Positions 6,540 through 15,956 of a stretch of 64,000 nt of DNA are shown here, in pieces. The notes beneath the pieces are model-generated. The model was not told the DNA's origin. It made no database searches and worked only from the letters and a program-made list of their open reading frames with translations. The translations under genes and the position numbers were made by a program. The stretch comes from an uncultured Pelagibacteraceae bacterium (GTDB lineage: Bacteria; Pseudomonadota; Alphaproteobacteria; Pelagibacterales; Pelagibacteraceae), in contig CACAWF010000001.1 of assembly GCA_902536085.1 (NCBI GenBank), positions 1-64,000 of the forward strand. The letters run 5' to 3'. Within the stretch, counting starts at the first letter, position 1; the number at the start of each line of letters is the position of its first letter.

Positions 6540-7798
6540 TTTTTATTCAAAATATTTCCACAGTTATAAAGACTACCAAAACAAATAATTAATTTTTGTT
6601 CTTTACTACTTATTTTTTTTAATGCTTCTATAAAGTTATTGCTTTTTTCTACTTTAAATTTATTTTTAATTGCTATTTTGTAAAGTTCGTTAGCTGAGAC
6701 TGAGTTCAATTCATTTTCGATGGGCATTGTAACAACTTTTTTAAATACCCCTTTAAGCTGTTTTAAAAATAAATCTGGATCTTTATTTTTAGTCATAGCC
6801 CAAATTCCATATTTAGGCATTTTTATGTTTTTTAAATATGCCGCTAAGTTCTTAGCATCAGCAGCAGAATGTGCGCCATCAATCATAATTATTTCATTTC
6901 TGTAAAGCTTTTTTTTAATTTTACCCTTATTAAGGTATTGAAAACGACCCTCAAAAGAGAGCTTTGGTAAAGTCTTTTGAATAGTTTTCTTGCTTATATC
7001 AAGATCAAGAGCCACTTTTATAGCTAGGCAAACATTTTCAAACATTCCTTTAGAATAAACATTTTGAGTATTAAGTTTTATTTTATTTTTCCTATCTTGA
7101 TAGTAGTAATGTTTACCCGTTTTAGTAAGTTTCCAAGTATTTGGATATATAATTTTACTTTTGTTTTTTTTCAAAAGCGACTTAATTTTTCTTAAAACAT
7201 ACGGTGACTGTTTACCTATGTAAATATTTGTAAAATTACTTAGAAACCCTACGTCCTCTTTAATAACTTCATTCAAACTTTTTTTTTTCAAAAAATTTAA
7301 ATGTTGCTTGTTGATATTTGTACAAATCTGAAGTTTCGGAAAATCGTTTATATTATTTGAGTCTAACCTCCAGAGAGCACCGGTTTCTTGTATATTGTAA
7401 TCAGCGTTTATTTTTGAGGCATTAATAATATAGATCAACGTAAGACACTCAAAAATTGTAAGAGGGATATTCAACTTTTCTATCTGTCTTATAGTTTTTT
7501 TAATTTCTGTATGACTTAAATATCTATCGCCCATGTAAAATCTTTCTTTTATATCTCGAAGAGAAGGAGAAATATGGGTTGTTACTTTTTGTTTATTAGA
7601 CTCGATGAATGATTTTAAAGAAAATAACGTAGTAAATTTACCAGATTCACCAATTACAGAAACTACATTCTTAAGCTTTTTTTCTGGATGTCCTAGTAAG
7701 TCTAAAGCTAATTTTATTCTTTTGAGACCAAAATTAACAGATTTGTTAAATAGTTTATGATTAGCTAGCTGATTGTAAAGATTGATCGACTGTGACAT
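6536..7798 (-). CDS. folC: Folylpolyglutamate synthase / dihydrofolate synthase, divergent
   Basis: The overall Mur-ligase-like order of FolC is kept: a P-loop region near residues 48-57, SPSLRDIKERF (normally SPHL..F.ERI), a TGALWRLDSNN block (normally VGLGGRLDATN), and IDGAHSAADAKNL (normally DGAHNPxAAxxL). The P-loop reads GESGKFTT where the family has GTNGKGST, so glycine and asparagine positions are altered. The gene overlaps the end of accD by 38 bases, the same accD-folC pairing found in many proteobacteria. It should add glutamate to dihydropteroate and folates; the motif changes leave some doubt about which activity is retained. Confidence 0.82.
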   Translation of the reverse strand: MSQSINLYNQLANHKLFNKSVNFGLKRIKLALDLLGHPEKKLKNVVSVIGESGKFTTLFSLKSFIESNKQKVTTHISPSLRDIKERFYMGDRYLSHTEIKKTIRQIEKLNIPLTIFECLTLIYIINASKINADYNIQETGALWRLDSNNINDFPKLQICTNINKQHLNFLKKKSLNEVIKEDVGFLSNFTNIYIGKQSPYVLRKIKSLLKKNKSKIIYPNTWKLTKTGKHYYYQDRKNKIKLNTQNVYSKGMFENVCLAIKVALDLDISKKTIQKTLPKLSFEGRFQYLNKGKIKKKLYRNEIIMIDGAHSAADAKNLAAYLKNIKMPKYGIWAMTKNKDPDLFLKQLKGVFKKVVTMPIENELNSVSANELYKIAIKNKFKVEKSNNFIEALKKISSKEQKLIICFGSLYNCGNILNKN

Positions 7799-8675
7799 TA
7801 GACTCTTGTTTAGCTTGAGCCTCTGACTTTTTCAATAAAACATTTAATAGAGTTCCGATGGTTGAGTTTAAGTATTGTCTCTCAACAATTAAATCTATTC
7901 CCCCATGATCTTTTACATATTCTGCAGTTTGAAAATCATCAGGTAGAGTTTCTCTAACTGTATCTTGAATAACTCTACGTCCAGCAAAACCTATAACGCT
8001 TTTTGGCTCACTTATTAATATATCTCCAAGCATAGCCCAAGAAGCTGTAACACCACCAGTTGTTGGATTAGTTAAAATTACAATAAATGGAATATTTTTT
8101 TTCTTCAATTCATTTACTGCTAAAGCAGTTCGTGACATTTGCATTAATGCAATAGAGCTTTCGTGCATACGTTGGCCACCAGAACAGCTAAAAAAGATGT
8201 AAGGTATATTATTTTCTATAGCTCGTTGAGCTCCTGCAATAAATGCTTCACCAGAGGCTGCACCAAACGATCCACCAATAAATCGAAAATCTTGGGCTCC
8301 AGCAACAACTTCAATATTTTGAACTTTTCCATTAGCAATTAATACTGCATCATCTTGACCTGTGAGTTTTCTCGCAGCGTTTAATCGGTCGATGTATTTT
8401 TTCTTATCTTCAAAATTTAAAGGATCATCTTTTGGAAGAGGTGTTTCAATTATATCAAATTCTTTATTGTCAAAAAAAGTTTCAAATCTTTCTTTACATG
8501 TAAGTTTATGATGTTCTCCACACTTAGGACAAACTTTTAGATTGGAATTCATATCCTCTGAATAGATTAGGTTTTTGCAACTACATGTAGTCCAAAGGTT
8601 TGTCTCAACTTTGGAAGATTTTTTTTCAAAGAGAGACTTAATTTTAGGTTTAATAAACTTAGTTATCCAATTCAT
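7761..8675 (-). CDS. accD: Acetyl-CoA carboxylase carboxyltransferase subunit beta
   Basis: With AccA (37922-39028) it moves the carboxyl group from biotin carrier to acetyl-CoA, the first step of fatty acid synthesis. The N-terminal zinc ribbon is visible but its first pair is CSC, not CxxC (WTTCSCKN...CPKCGEHH). The crotonase-like core has SGGQRMHE, NPTTGGVTASWAMLGD and EPKSVIGFAGRRVI. It overlaps trpA by ATGA at its start and folC by 38 bases at its end. Confidence 0.95.
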   Translation of the reverse strand: MNWITKFIKPKIKSLFEKKSSKVETNLWTTCSCKNLIYSEDMNSNLKVCPKCGEHHKLTCKERFETFFDNKEFDIIETPLPKDDPLNFEDKKKYIDRLNAARKLTGQDDAVLIANGKVQNIEVVAGAQDFRFIGGSFGAASGEAFIAGAQRAIENNIPYIFFSCSGGQRMHESSIALMQMSRTALAVNELKKKNIPFIVILTNPTTGGVTASWAMLGDILISEPKSVIGFAGRRVIQDTVRETLPDDFQTAEYVKDHGGIDLIVERQYLNSTIGTLLNVLLKKSEAQAKQESNVTVDQSLQSAS

Positions 8676-9472
8676 AAAATTTTATTCTTAAGATTGTACA
8701 CAACTTTATCTAACTTTGTGACAGGATTTTGTCTCATTTTGAGCGAATTGGTTATAGTTTTACACAGCATACTACCAATTACAAGCCCATTTGCAGATTT
8801 TAAGGCTGAAATAGTCTTATCTGTTATTCCAAAACCTATTACGAGATTCTTTTTAGGATTGATTTTTTTTATTTTTGAGTAATTTCTTAAGATATTTTTT
8901 GGTGAAACTTTAAGCTTTCCTCCTGTTGTTGACAGCATTGAGATATAGTAAATCATGTCGTGAGAGTCTTTTATGATTTTTTTCATTCTATTTAATGGTG
9001 TTGTTGGAGAAATAAGCTGAATAAAAGTAATTGATTTTTTTTTACATTTATTTGCAAATTTTTTATTTTCTGGATAAGGAAGGTCAACAATAATACATCC
9101 ATCAACTCCAGAAGCCTTACAATTATTTAGAAAGTTATTTTCTCCATTTTGATAAATAAGATTAAAATAGCCCATAAGAATTAAAGGTTTGTCAGGGTTT
9201 TTTTGCTTAAATTTTTTAACAATTTCAAAAACATCTTTGAGTTTCAATCCATTTTTAAGAGCTCGATGTGAACTACCTTGAATTTGACCACCGTCTGCTA
9301 TTGGTGTGTTGTGGGGGAATCCAAGTTCTAAAATATCAGCGTGTTTTGAAATCGTATTTAATATTTTTAAAGAGTTGAGCTTCGTATTGTCTCCAGCTAC
9401 TGTATAAGTTAATAAAGCTGGCCTTTTTTCTTTTTTACATTTCTCAAATATGGAAGCAATTTTAGATTTCAT
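8672..9472 (-). CDS. trpA: Tryptophan synthase alpha chain
   Basis: TrpA cleaves indole-3-glycerol phosphate and passes indole to TrpB. The catalytic Glu lies in ADILELGFPH and the catalytic Asp in PIADGG; the phosphate-binding end (GFGITDK, LVIGSML) is present. The segment after the catalytic Asp is diverged from the usual PTIQ motif. Four-base overlaps join it to both trpB and accD, so it is in the middle of a long operon. Confidence 0.93.
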   Translation of the reverse strand: MKSKIASIFEKCKKEKRPALLTYTVAGDNTKLNSLKILNTISKHADILELGFPHNTPIADGGQIQGSSHRALKNGLKLKDVFEIVKKFKQKNPDKPLILMGYFNLIYQNGENNFLNNCKASGVDGCIIVDLPYPENKKFANKCKKKSITFIQLISPTTPLNRMKKIIKDSHDMIYYISMLSTTGGKLKVSPKNILRNYSKIKKINPKKNLVIGFGITDKTISALKSANGLVIGSMLCKTITNSLKMRQNPVTKLDKVVYNLKNKIL

Positions 9473-10701
9473 CGGATGTATGCCCCCAATTTTTGTTTAA
9501 TAATATCTTTATCTTTAAGGCTGTCTCCACATGAATTTACAACAATAACATCTGATGATTTTAATTTTGGAGCAAGTTTAATTGCTTCAGCGAAAGCGTG
9601 TGAAGGCTCAAGTGAGGGAGAAATATTTTCTAATTTCGAAACTAATTTGTATGCCTCAAGCGCTTCCTCATCACTTGCTGAAGTATATCTCGCTCTCTTT
9701 GTATCTTTTAGAAAACAATGTAATGGCGAAATGCCTGGATAATCTAAGCCTGCAGAAATAGACTCCGTACTACCAATTTGACCTTCTTTGTCTTGAATTA
9801 CATATTGAGCAGCCCCATGTAAAATTCCAACCTTCGATCCATTAGTCAAAGGAGCTGCATGTAATTTACTATTTTTTGGACCACCAGCTTCAACACCAAT
9901 AAATTCGGCATCAGTATCCATGAATTCATTCCAAAAACCCATCGCTGAACTACCTCCACCAACACAATTTAATAATTTCATTTTGCTTGGAATCTTTCCA
10001 AATTCCTCTTTCACCTGTTTAATAAGTTCTCTTGAAATTTGGGCTGTACTCCAAGCACAAATCTTAATAAATATATTGGGACCTACAGTTGAGCCTACAC
10101 ATAAATTTGTAGTATCGTTATTAGCTACCCAGTAGCGCATACACTCACTGACAGCATCAACTAATGTTTGGCTTCCAGAAGTTACAGGAACTATTGACGC
10201 ACCATTTTTTTTTATTGCTTCAACATTAGGCCTTTGTCTTTTGATATCTTTTGCACCCATGAAGATTTTACACTTAAGCCCAAATTTCTTAGCAGCCATT
10301 GAAAGCATTTTTCCTGCGTAGCCTGCACCAGTATCACCAACAATAAATTTTTTTCCTGCTTTTTTGGCGATTAAACAATGAACAGTTGCGTTATAAATTT
10401 TATGAGCACCTCCATTTGCTTCAGAGACAACTTTTGCATATATTTTTGCTCCTCCTAGATAGTCTGATAAATTCTCCAGTTTTATAAATGGAGTTGGTGT
10501 TCCTACATAGTTTTCAAAATAAAAATCTCTTTCTCTTAAAAATTTTTTATCTTTCCTTAGTTTTGAAAATAACCTTGTTAAATCATCGATTGGTTTTTTT
10601 AAAGTTTCAGGAATAAAATTTCCTCCAAATTTTCCCCCGTACATGAAATTTTTATCGTGCTGATCAATTAAGGGTATACCTTTTTTAATTTTTAAGCTCA
10701 T
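9469..10701 (-). CDS. trpB: Tryptophan synthase beta chain, divergent
   Basis: TrpB condenses indole with serine using PLP. The N-terminal YGGKFGGNFIPETL and the PLP lysine in GGAHKIYNA match the family, as do GGGSSAMGFW and DGQ-like GQIGSTESISAGLDYPG. Unusually, the block normally ETGAGQHG reads GDTGAGYAG: the acid-base glutamate (Glu109 in Salmonella) is replaced by Asp and the QH pair is lost. The usual TAAGPHPYP reads STVGPNIFI, and SGRGDKD reads CGDSLKDKD. These changes surround the active site. The gene overlaps trpF by 17 bases and trpA by four, so the operon context still indicates tryptophan synthesis. Confidence 0.9.
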   Translation of the reverse strand: MSLKIKKGIPLIDQHDKNFMYGGKFGGNFIPETLKKPIDDLTRLFSKLRKDKKFLRERDFYFENYVGTPTPFIKLENLSDYLGGAKIYAKVVSEANGGAHKIYNATVHCLIAKKAGKKFIVGDTGAGYAGKMLSMAAKKFGLKCKIFMGAKDIKRQRPNVEAIKKNGASIVPVTSGSQTLVDAVSECMRYWVANNDTTNLCVGSTVGPNIFIKICAWSTAQISRELIKQVKEEFGKIPSKMKLLNCVGGGSSAMGFWNEFMDTDAEFIGVEAGGPKNSKLHAAPLTNGSKVGILHGAAQYVIQDKEGQIGSTESISAGLDYPGISPLHCFLKDTKRARYTSASDEEALEAYKLVSKLENISPSLEPSHAFAEAIKLAPKLKSSDVIVVNSCGDSLKDKDIIKQKLGAYIR

Positions 10702-11299
10702 TTACCTTCTTTATAAATTTTTTTATTTTTAGATGATCTTTAATACCTATTTCATTATCGGATTCCAAGTTGCTCGACAAATCAAAAAAGTTAACTCCTA
10801 AATTCGCTATATTTTCAATATTATTGATAGATATTGATCCTGCTAGAGCATATCTGTCACCTTTAGGAAGTTTTGATATTAAGTTCATTGGAAAATCTAT
10901 TGATTTTTCCATACCTGGAGTGTCAAATAATATAATATCCGCATCATTATATTTTTTATATTCATTTATATCTGACTCTTTAATAATTTTTATAGCTTTA
11001 ATAATTTTAAGTCCTGTCGATTTTAATTCTTTCACTCTTTCTTTAGTTTCTGATCCATGAAGTTGAATATAGTCGAAATTTCCTGTTACAACATTTTCAA
11101 CAAATTGATCGCTTGGATCGACTGTAACAGCAACATATTTAGAATTACATTTGTTATAAGTCTTTAATTTTTCAATTTCATTAAATTTAATATTTCGTGG
11201 AGATTTTTCATAAAATACAAAACCTAAAAAATTAACTCCTAAATTAATACAGAGCTGAACATCTCTTGCTGGGTTTAAGCCGCAAATTTTAATATTCAT
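10685..11299 (-). CDS. trpF: Phosphoribosylanthranilate isomerase
   Basis: An Amadori-type isomerase of tryptophan synthesis with a (beta/alpha)8 barrel. KICGL carries the catalytic cysteine at the N-terminus, and YIQLHGSE, ILFDT (catalytic Asp) and the phosphate-binding LAGSI and FFDLSSNLES blocks follow. At 204 residues it is of normal length. One base separates it from pyrF; it overlaps trpB by 17 bases. Confidence 0.92.
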   Translation of the reverse strand: MNIKICGLNPARDVQLCINLGVNFLGFVFYEKSPRNIKFNEIEKLKTYNKCNSKYVAVTVDPSDQFVENVVTGNFDYIQLHGSETKERVKELKSTGLKIIKAIKIIKESDINEYKKYNDADIILFDTPGMEKSIDFPMNLISKLPKGDRYALAGSISINNIENIANLGVNFFDLSSNLESDNEIGIKDHLKIKKFIKKVNELKN

Positions 11300-11300
11300 C

Positions 11301-11975
11301 TTATTTAAATTCTTTAATAAGTTTTTTGATATTATTTTTTATGTCACCAATTATGATACTTCGACCCATTACTAATGATGTTGCTCCATTTTGAAATGCC
11401 TCTTTTGGTGTCATCACGCGTTTTTGATCTCCCTTCTTATCCTTTAGAAACCTTATTCCAGGGGTAATTATTTCTTTTTTAAAAACTTTTCTTACAATTT
11501 TTATTTCTTGAGGACTACACACAATTGCATCTAATTTTGCTTTAGCTGCTAATTTTGCTTGGTGCAAAACTACTTTTTTAACATCTTTATTAAATCCTAT
11601 TTCTTTTAAAGATTTATTATTTAGCGAAGTAAGTACAGTAACTCCAATCAATTTTATCTTACCTGATACTTTTTTGGCAGCCTTTATTGCTTCTAAACCA
11701 GAACTTATATGAATTGTTAAATAATTTAATTTTAAATCTTTAACAGCTCTAATAGCTGATGAACAAGTGTTTGGTATATCTGCTAATTTGTAATCTCCAA
11801 ATGTTATTTCATTCTTTAATCCTGCTACAAATTTTCTACCATGTTTAGAGTTTAAAAATTGTAATCCAAATTTATAGCCAAACTTTATTTTTGATATCCG
11901 TGTTTCTTTTATTATCTTACTTGCTTTATTTATATTTGTTGTATCAATGGCAATAAAGATTTTAGGAATTCTCAT
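11301..11975 (-). CDS. pyrF: Orotidine 5'-phosphate decarboxylase
   Basis: Last step of UMP synthesis. The catalytic DxKxxD tetrad is seen in FGDYKLADIPNT, and phosphate-binding residues in ITPGIRFL and LVMGRSII. N-terminal IAIDTTN replaces the usual VALD. The length (224) is normal. It overlaps ihfB by four bases; the same pairing of pyrF with an integration host factor gene occurs in other proteobacteria. Confidence 0.93.
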   Translation of the reverse strand: MRIPKIFIAIDTTNINKASKIIKETRISKIKFGYKFGLQFLNSKHGRKFVAGLKNEITFGDYKLADIPNTCSSAIRAVKDLKLNYLTIHISSGLEAIKAAKKVSGKIKLIGVTVLTSLNNKSLKEIGFNKDVKKVVLHQAKLAAKAKLDAIVCSPQEIKIVRKVFKKEIITPGIRFLKDKKGDQKRVMTPKEAFQNGATSLVMGRSIIIGDIKNNIKKLIKEFK

Positions 11976-12253
11976 TTATTTAAAATTTCTTTTAACTTTT
12001 TACTTGGTTTAAATCTTACCCTATTTTTTGCAGGAACATAAATAATTTCACCTGTTTTTGGATTTCTAGCGGAGTATTTTTCCTTAACTCTTTTTATAAA
12101 AAAAGTTCCAAACCCTCTTAACTCTACTTTTTTATTAGATTTAAGAGCTTTTTCTATACTTTCACAAAAAATATCTATTATGTCTTCGAGGTCTGATTGG
12201 TTAAGGTTAGGATTTTTCTCTTTAAGATGCTTAATTAGACTTGGACGAGACAA
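11972..12253 (-). CDS. ihfB: Integration host factor subunit beta (HU/IHF family)
   Basis: A 93-residue DNA-bending protein. The GFGTFF turn and the beta-arm tip ARNPKTGE, with the intercalating proline, are intact. Position directly after rpsA matches ihfB (himD) in other proteobacteria, favouring the beta subunit over HU. The start codon is immediately adjacent to the rpsA stop. Confidence 0.92.
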   Translation of the reverse strand: MSRPSLIKHLKEKNPNLNQSDLEDIIDIFCESIEKALKSNKKVELRGFGTFFIKRVKEKYSARNPKTGEIIYVPAKNRVRFKPSKKLKEILNK

Positions 12254-13975
12254 TTATTTATCTTTTTTTCCTTTTTTTCCTATAGCTTTTTCAAAAATTC
12301 CTTTAAGTGTTGCACCTGATTTTGTTGCACCTTCTCCAAATTTAGCGATAAGAGATTTTTCTTCATCAATTTGCGCAGCTTTAACACTTAATTTAATTCT
12401 TCTATTTTTTAATTCTAATTCAGTAATCTTCGCATCAAGTGCGTTTCCGGGTGAAAATACTTCTGGTCTAGCATCTGCTGCATCTTTTGCTAAGTCTGCT
12501 TTTCGGATTGTTACGATCAGTTTTTTTTCTCTATCTATTGAAACTTTTACTCCTGTTTTCAAGACTTCGTGAATTCTAGTTGTAACTATATCTCCTACAC
12601 TTTTCTTATTATCTTTAAACCAATCTAAAGGATCTTTATCTAAAGCTCTTTTAGAAAATTTAATCTTGTCATCCTTAATTTCTATAATTTTAGCCTTAAT
12701 TACGTCGTTCTTTTTATACTTTTTTAAGTCCTCTAAGTTTTCATCATATGAAATTTCTTTATAATGTAACATTCCTGATAATCCTGACTCCACTAATTCT
12801 GCAAATATAGCTTTATCAGTAATATTATTTACTTTAATTTTTACTTCTTGATTAATTTGGTCCTTAATTTTATCCCAAGGATTTTTCAATGTCGCCTTGT
12901 AAGAAAGAGATATTCTTTTCGTATCTTTATCAATGTTAACAATTTTAAATTTTATCTTCTGCGAAACAGCTAATACTTTGCTTGGCTTGATATTCCTATT
13001 AGCCCAGTCGAGTTCAGAATTATGTATTAAACCCTCTATACCATCTTCAATTTTTACAAAACAACCGTAGTCCATAATTTTAGTGACTGTTCCTTCGTGT
13101 ATTTCACCAACTTTATATTTTTTTTCAATATTTGCGTAAGGGTCTTCAGTCAAAGCTTTAACAGACGCAGAAACTCTATTAGTTTTTTCATCTATTTTAG
13201 TAATTTTTACTTTTAATTTTTGACCTATATTAACTAAGTCAGAAGGTTTTTTTACTCTTCCGTGGCTTAAATCTGAAACATGCAAAAGCGCATCTATACC
13301 TTTAATGTCTAAAAATATTCCCCAGTCTGTAGTTGCTTTAACAATTGCGTCTTCTACTATATCTCCTTCTTTAATATTTTTGAGCGCTTCAGTGATTTCT
13401 GCGTTTTTACTTTTCTCAAGAACAGCTCTTCTTGATACACATACGTTACCTCGATTTTTATCAATTCTTGTAGCTATAACTTTAACCGGTGTATTCATTA
13501 AATGATCTATTTTCTTTAATGGTCTAACATCAATTTGAGAAGATGGCATGAAACAAGGCAAACCTTCGACGTTTGCGATAAATCCGCCTTTAACTTTACC
13601 AGTTATATACCCTGTCATCTCTTCTTGAGTTTCAAAAACTTTTTCCATCTTCTTCCAAGCTTTCATTTTTCTGGCTTTATCTCGTGAAACTATTATTTCT
13701 CCTCTACCTGACTCAATTCTCTCTAAGAAAACATCTATTGTAGATCCAACTTTCAATTTTTTAAGCTCATCATCATTTTTAAATTCCTCAATAGGTATCA
13801 TCGCTTCCATTTTAAGTTTTGCATCTGCAACAATAAATTTTGTTGTGATTTCAGTTACTGTGGCCTTAATTATTTCACCTTCTTTTACTTTTCTGTCTTT
13901 AAAATCTTTATCTAATAAATTTTGGAATTCTTTGTGGAGAGGATTTGTATTTTTTAGCTCTTGTTCAATCGTCAT
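12254..13975 (-). CDS. rpsA: 30S ribosomal protein S1
   Basis: Six S1 (OB-fold) repeats are visible, for example GEIIKATVTEIT, VEDAIVKATTDWGIFLDIKG, HEGTVTKIMDYGCFVKIEDG and VKIKVNNITDKAIFAEL. It brings mRNA to the 30S subunit. The frame is open to an ATG at 13999, but the ATG at 13975 gives a normal S1 start (MTIEQELKNTNP) and reduces the overlap with cmk to 11 bases, so it is preferred. The C-terminus is lysine-rich. The cmk-rpsA-ihfB order is widely conserved. Confidence 0.95.
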   Translation of the reverse strand: MTIEQELKNTNPLHKEFQNLLDKDFKDRKVKEGEIIKATVTEITTKFIVADAKLKMEAMIPIEEFKNDDELKKLKVGSTIDVFLERIESGRGEIIVSRDKARKMKAWKKMEKVFETQEEMTGYITGKVKGGFIANVEGLPCFMPSSQIDVRPLKKIDHLMNTPVKVIATRIDKNRGNVCVSRRAVLEKSKNAEITEALKNIKEGDIVEDAIVKATTDWGIFLDIKGIDALLHVSDLSHGRVKKPSDLVNIGQKLKVKITKIDEKTNRVSASVKALTEDPYANIEKKYKVGEIHEGTVTKIMDYGCFVKIEDGIEGLIHNSELDWANRNIKPSKVLAVSQKIKFKIVNIDKDTKRISLSYKATLKNPWDKIKDQINQEVKIKVNNITDKAIFAELVESGLSGMLHYKEISYDENLEDLKKYKKNDVIKAKIIEIKDDKIKFSKRALDKDPLDWFKDNKKSVGDIVTTRIHEVLKTGVKVSIDREKKLIVTIRKADLAKDAADARPEVFSPGNALDAKITELELKNRRIKLSVKAAQIDEEKSLIAKFGEGATKSGATLKGIFEKAIGKKGKKDK

Positions 13976-14621
13976 ATTTTTGTTTAATTGCTTTATCAAC
14001 GTATTTTGACATTTTTGCTATCATCGCTTGTTTATTTAATTTTCCGGTGTCGATTTCTATCGAATCTCTATGTTTAAGTAAAGGGGAGTTTTTCCTATTT
14101 GTATCTAATAAATTTCTTATTCTTAGGGCCTTTTTGACATCTTTATATTTTAATTTTTGATTATATTTTTTTAACTCTTTGAAACGTCTTAATGAAGCTA
14201 TATTAAGATTACATTTAAAAAAAAATTTTACATCAGATTTTGGTAGAATTTTTGTTGATATATCTCTTCCCTCAATACAACAATTTTTATATTTTTTTGA
14301 AAATTTCACTTGGAACTTTTTTAAAATATTTCTCACGCTACTCTTTTTTGCTATTTTTGCACTAAATTCTGAAATTTTAAGCGAGTGAAGGTTGATTTTT
14401 TTTAAATGATTATAATTCAGTTTTTTGAAACTTTTAATAAGAAAAGAGGTTTCTTTCTTCGGTTTATATTTTAGTAATAAATAGCTTGCATATCGATAAA
14501 GTAAACCAGAGGATAAAAATTTTAGTTTATATTTTTTTGAAATCATCCTGGCTCCAGTTGACTTTCCAGTAGCTGCCCCACCGTCACAAGAAATTTGTAT
14601 TGATTTACTTTTTAATTTCAA
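13965..14621 (-). CDS. cmk: Cytidylate kinase
   Basis: Phosphorylates CMP and dCMP. The P-loop is GGAATGKST near the N-terminus, followed by the substrate-binding SSGLLYRYAS and the conserved EGRDIST (normally GRDIGT) and RRFKEL blocks. At 218 residues it is of normal length. It overlaps aroA by 17 bases and rpsA by 11, in the common aroA-cmk-rpsA order. Confidence 0.93.
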   Translation of the reverse strand: MKLKSKSIQISCDGGAATGKSTGARMISKKYKLKFLSSGLLYRYASYLLLKYKPKKETSFLIKSFKKLNYNHLKKINLHSLKISEFSAKIAKKSSVRNILKKFQVKFSKKYKNCCIEGRDISTKILPKSDVKFFFKCNLNIASLRRFKELKKYNQKLKYKDVKKALRIRNLLDTNRKNSPLLKHRDSIEIDTGKLNKQAMIAKMSKYVDKAIKQKYDD

Positions 14622-15951
14622 ATTTTGCTCCTAATGATCTCATAATTTTTAAAAAAGAGGGTGAGGATGTGTTCACCGTTTCAAAATTTTTGATTTCAGT
14701 TTTTGCACCGGTTATAATTCCCAGAATAAAAGATGACATACATATACGATGATCTCCAAGATTTGGAACTCTAATTTTTATTTTATCAATATTTAATTTT
14801 TCTTTTCCATATATTTTCAAGCTATTTTTTGAAGCTATACTTTTAATTCCAATTTGTTTTAAAATTTTTTGCATTTCAGTAATTCTGTTACTTTCTTTAT
14901 TTGCCAAATCTTTTATCCCTTTAAAAATTGAAATACCCTTGGTTAATGCGGCAATAACAAATAAAATTGGATATTCATCAGTGGAGTTTACATAGTATTT
15001 TTCAGATGCTTTAATTGGTTTTAGTTTAGAATTGAAAACAATAATATCTCCTCTTTTTTCATTATTTAATACTTTTAAATTTGTAAACTTTATTTTTGCA
15101 CCATGTCTTTTTAAAATTTCAAAAAATCCAATTCTAGTAGGATTTAATCCAATATTTTTAATTCTTAAAGACGAATTTTTACTTAAAAGAACTAAAGCGG
15201 TAAAAAAAGCAGCAGATGATGGATCGCCTGGAACAAAAATTTTCAAGGGATTTAAATAGTTTTTACCGTAAACTTTGATCAACCTTTTACCGTTGTTTTG
15301 AATTTTAATAGTTTGATTGTTACTTTTTATCATTCTCTCTGTATGATCTCTACTTTTTTTATCCTCTGTAATTTCTGTTACACCATCAGCGTTCATTCCA
15401 GCAAGCAAAACTGCACTTTTGAGTTGAGCTGAAACCCCAGCTTTATAATTAATTCCAATAGGCATTTCTGATGAGATCATCTTTAAAGGAAAATTAAATT
15501 TATTTTTAGGAAGAAAAAAAGCTCCAAATTCTGACATTAAATTAATAAGTTTTTTCATACTTCTTTTTTTTAAAGAGTGATCACCGTTTAATATAACCTC
15601 TATATTAGGAGTAGTAGATAGTATCCCTATCATCAATCGCGCTAATGTTCCTGAATTTCCAAAGTTTAATTTTAAATTTTTTTTTGAGGCAAGTGAACCT
15701 AAACCTTTCCCAAAAATGTAATAATCTTTATTTTTAATTTTATCAATTTTTACACCCAATTTTCTTAAGCATTTAATTGTGGAAAATACATCATCGGATT
15801 CAAGAACATTTTTTACAAAAGAAATATTTTGACTAATAGACCCGATAAGAAAACTTCTTATAGATATAGATTTATCGGAGTCGACAATTATTGATTTTTT
15901 AAAAGGTTTTATTTTTTTCTGGATTAAAACGCTATAACTGCTCAATGACAT
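14605..15951 (-). CDS. aroA: 3-phosphoshikimate 1-carboxyvinyltransferase (EPSP synthase)
   Basis: Sixth step of the shikimate pathway. Key blocks are SDKSISIRSFL (N-terminal Lys and Arg kept; the usual His/Gln/Asn before Arg is Ile), NSGTLARLM (family NAGTxxR), SRDHTERM, STDEYPIL with the catalytic DE, and LGDHRICMS. Its length (448) fits. It follows lptB after five bases and feeds tryptophan and phenylalanine genes elsewhere in the window. Confidence 0.93.
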   Translation of the reverse strand: MSLSSYSVLIQKKIKPFKKSIIVDSDKSISIRSFLIGSISQNISFVKNVLESDDVFSTIKCLRKLGVKIDKIKNKDYYIFGKGLGSLASKKNLKLNFGNSGTLARLMIGILSTTPNIEVILNGDHSLKKRSMKKLINLMSEFGAFFLPKNKFNFPLKMISSEMPIGINYKAGVSAQLKSAVLLAGMNADGVTEITEDKKSRDHTERMIKSNNQTIKIQNNGKRLIKVYGKNYLNPLKIFVPGDPSSAAFFTALVLLSKNSSLRIKNIGLNPTRIGFFEILKRHGAKIKFTNLKVLNNEKRGDIIVFNSKLKPIKASEKYYVNSTDEYPILFVIAALTKGISIFKGIKDLANKESNRITEMQKILKQIGIKSIASKNSLKIYGKEKLNIDKIKIRVPNLGDHRICMSSFILGIITGAKTEIKNFETVNTSSPSFLKIMRSLGAKFEIKK

Positions 15952-15956
15952 TACTT

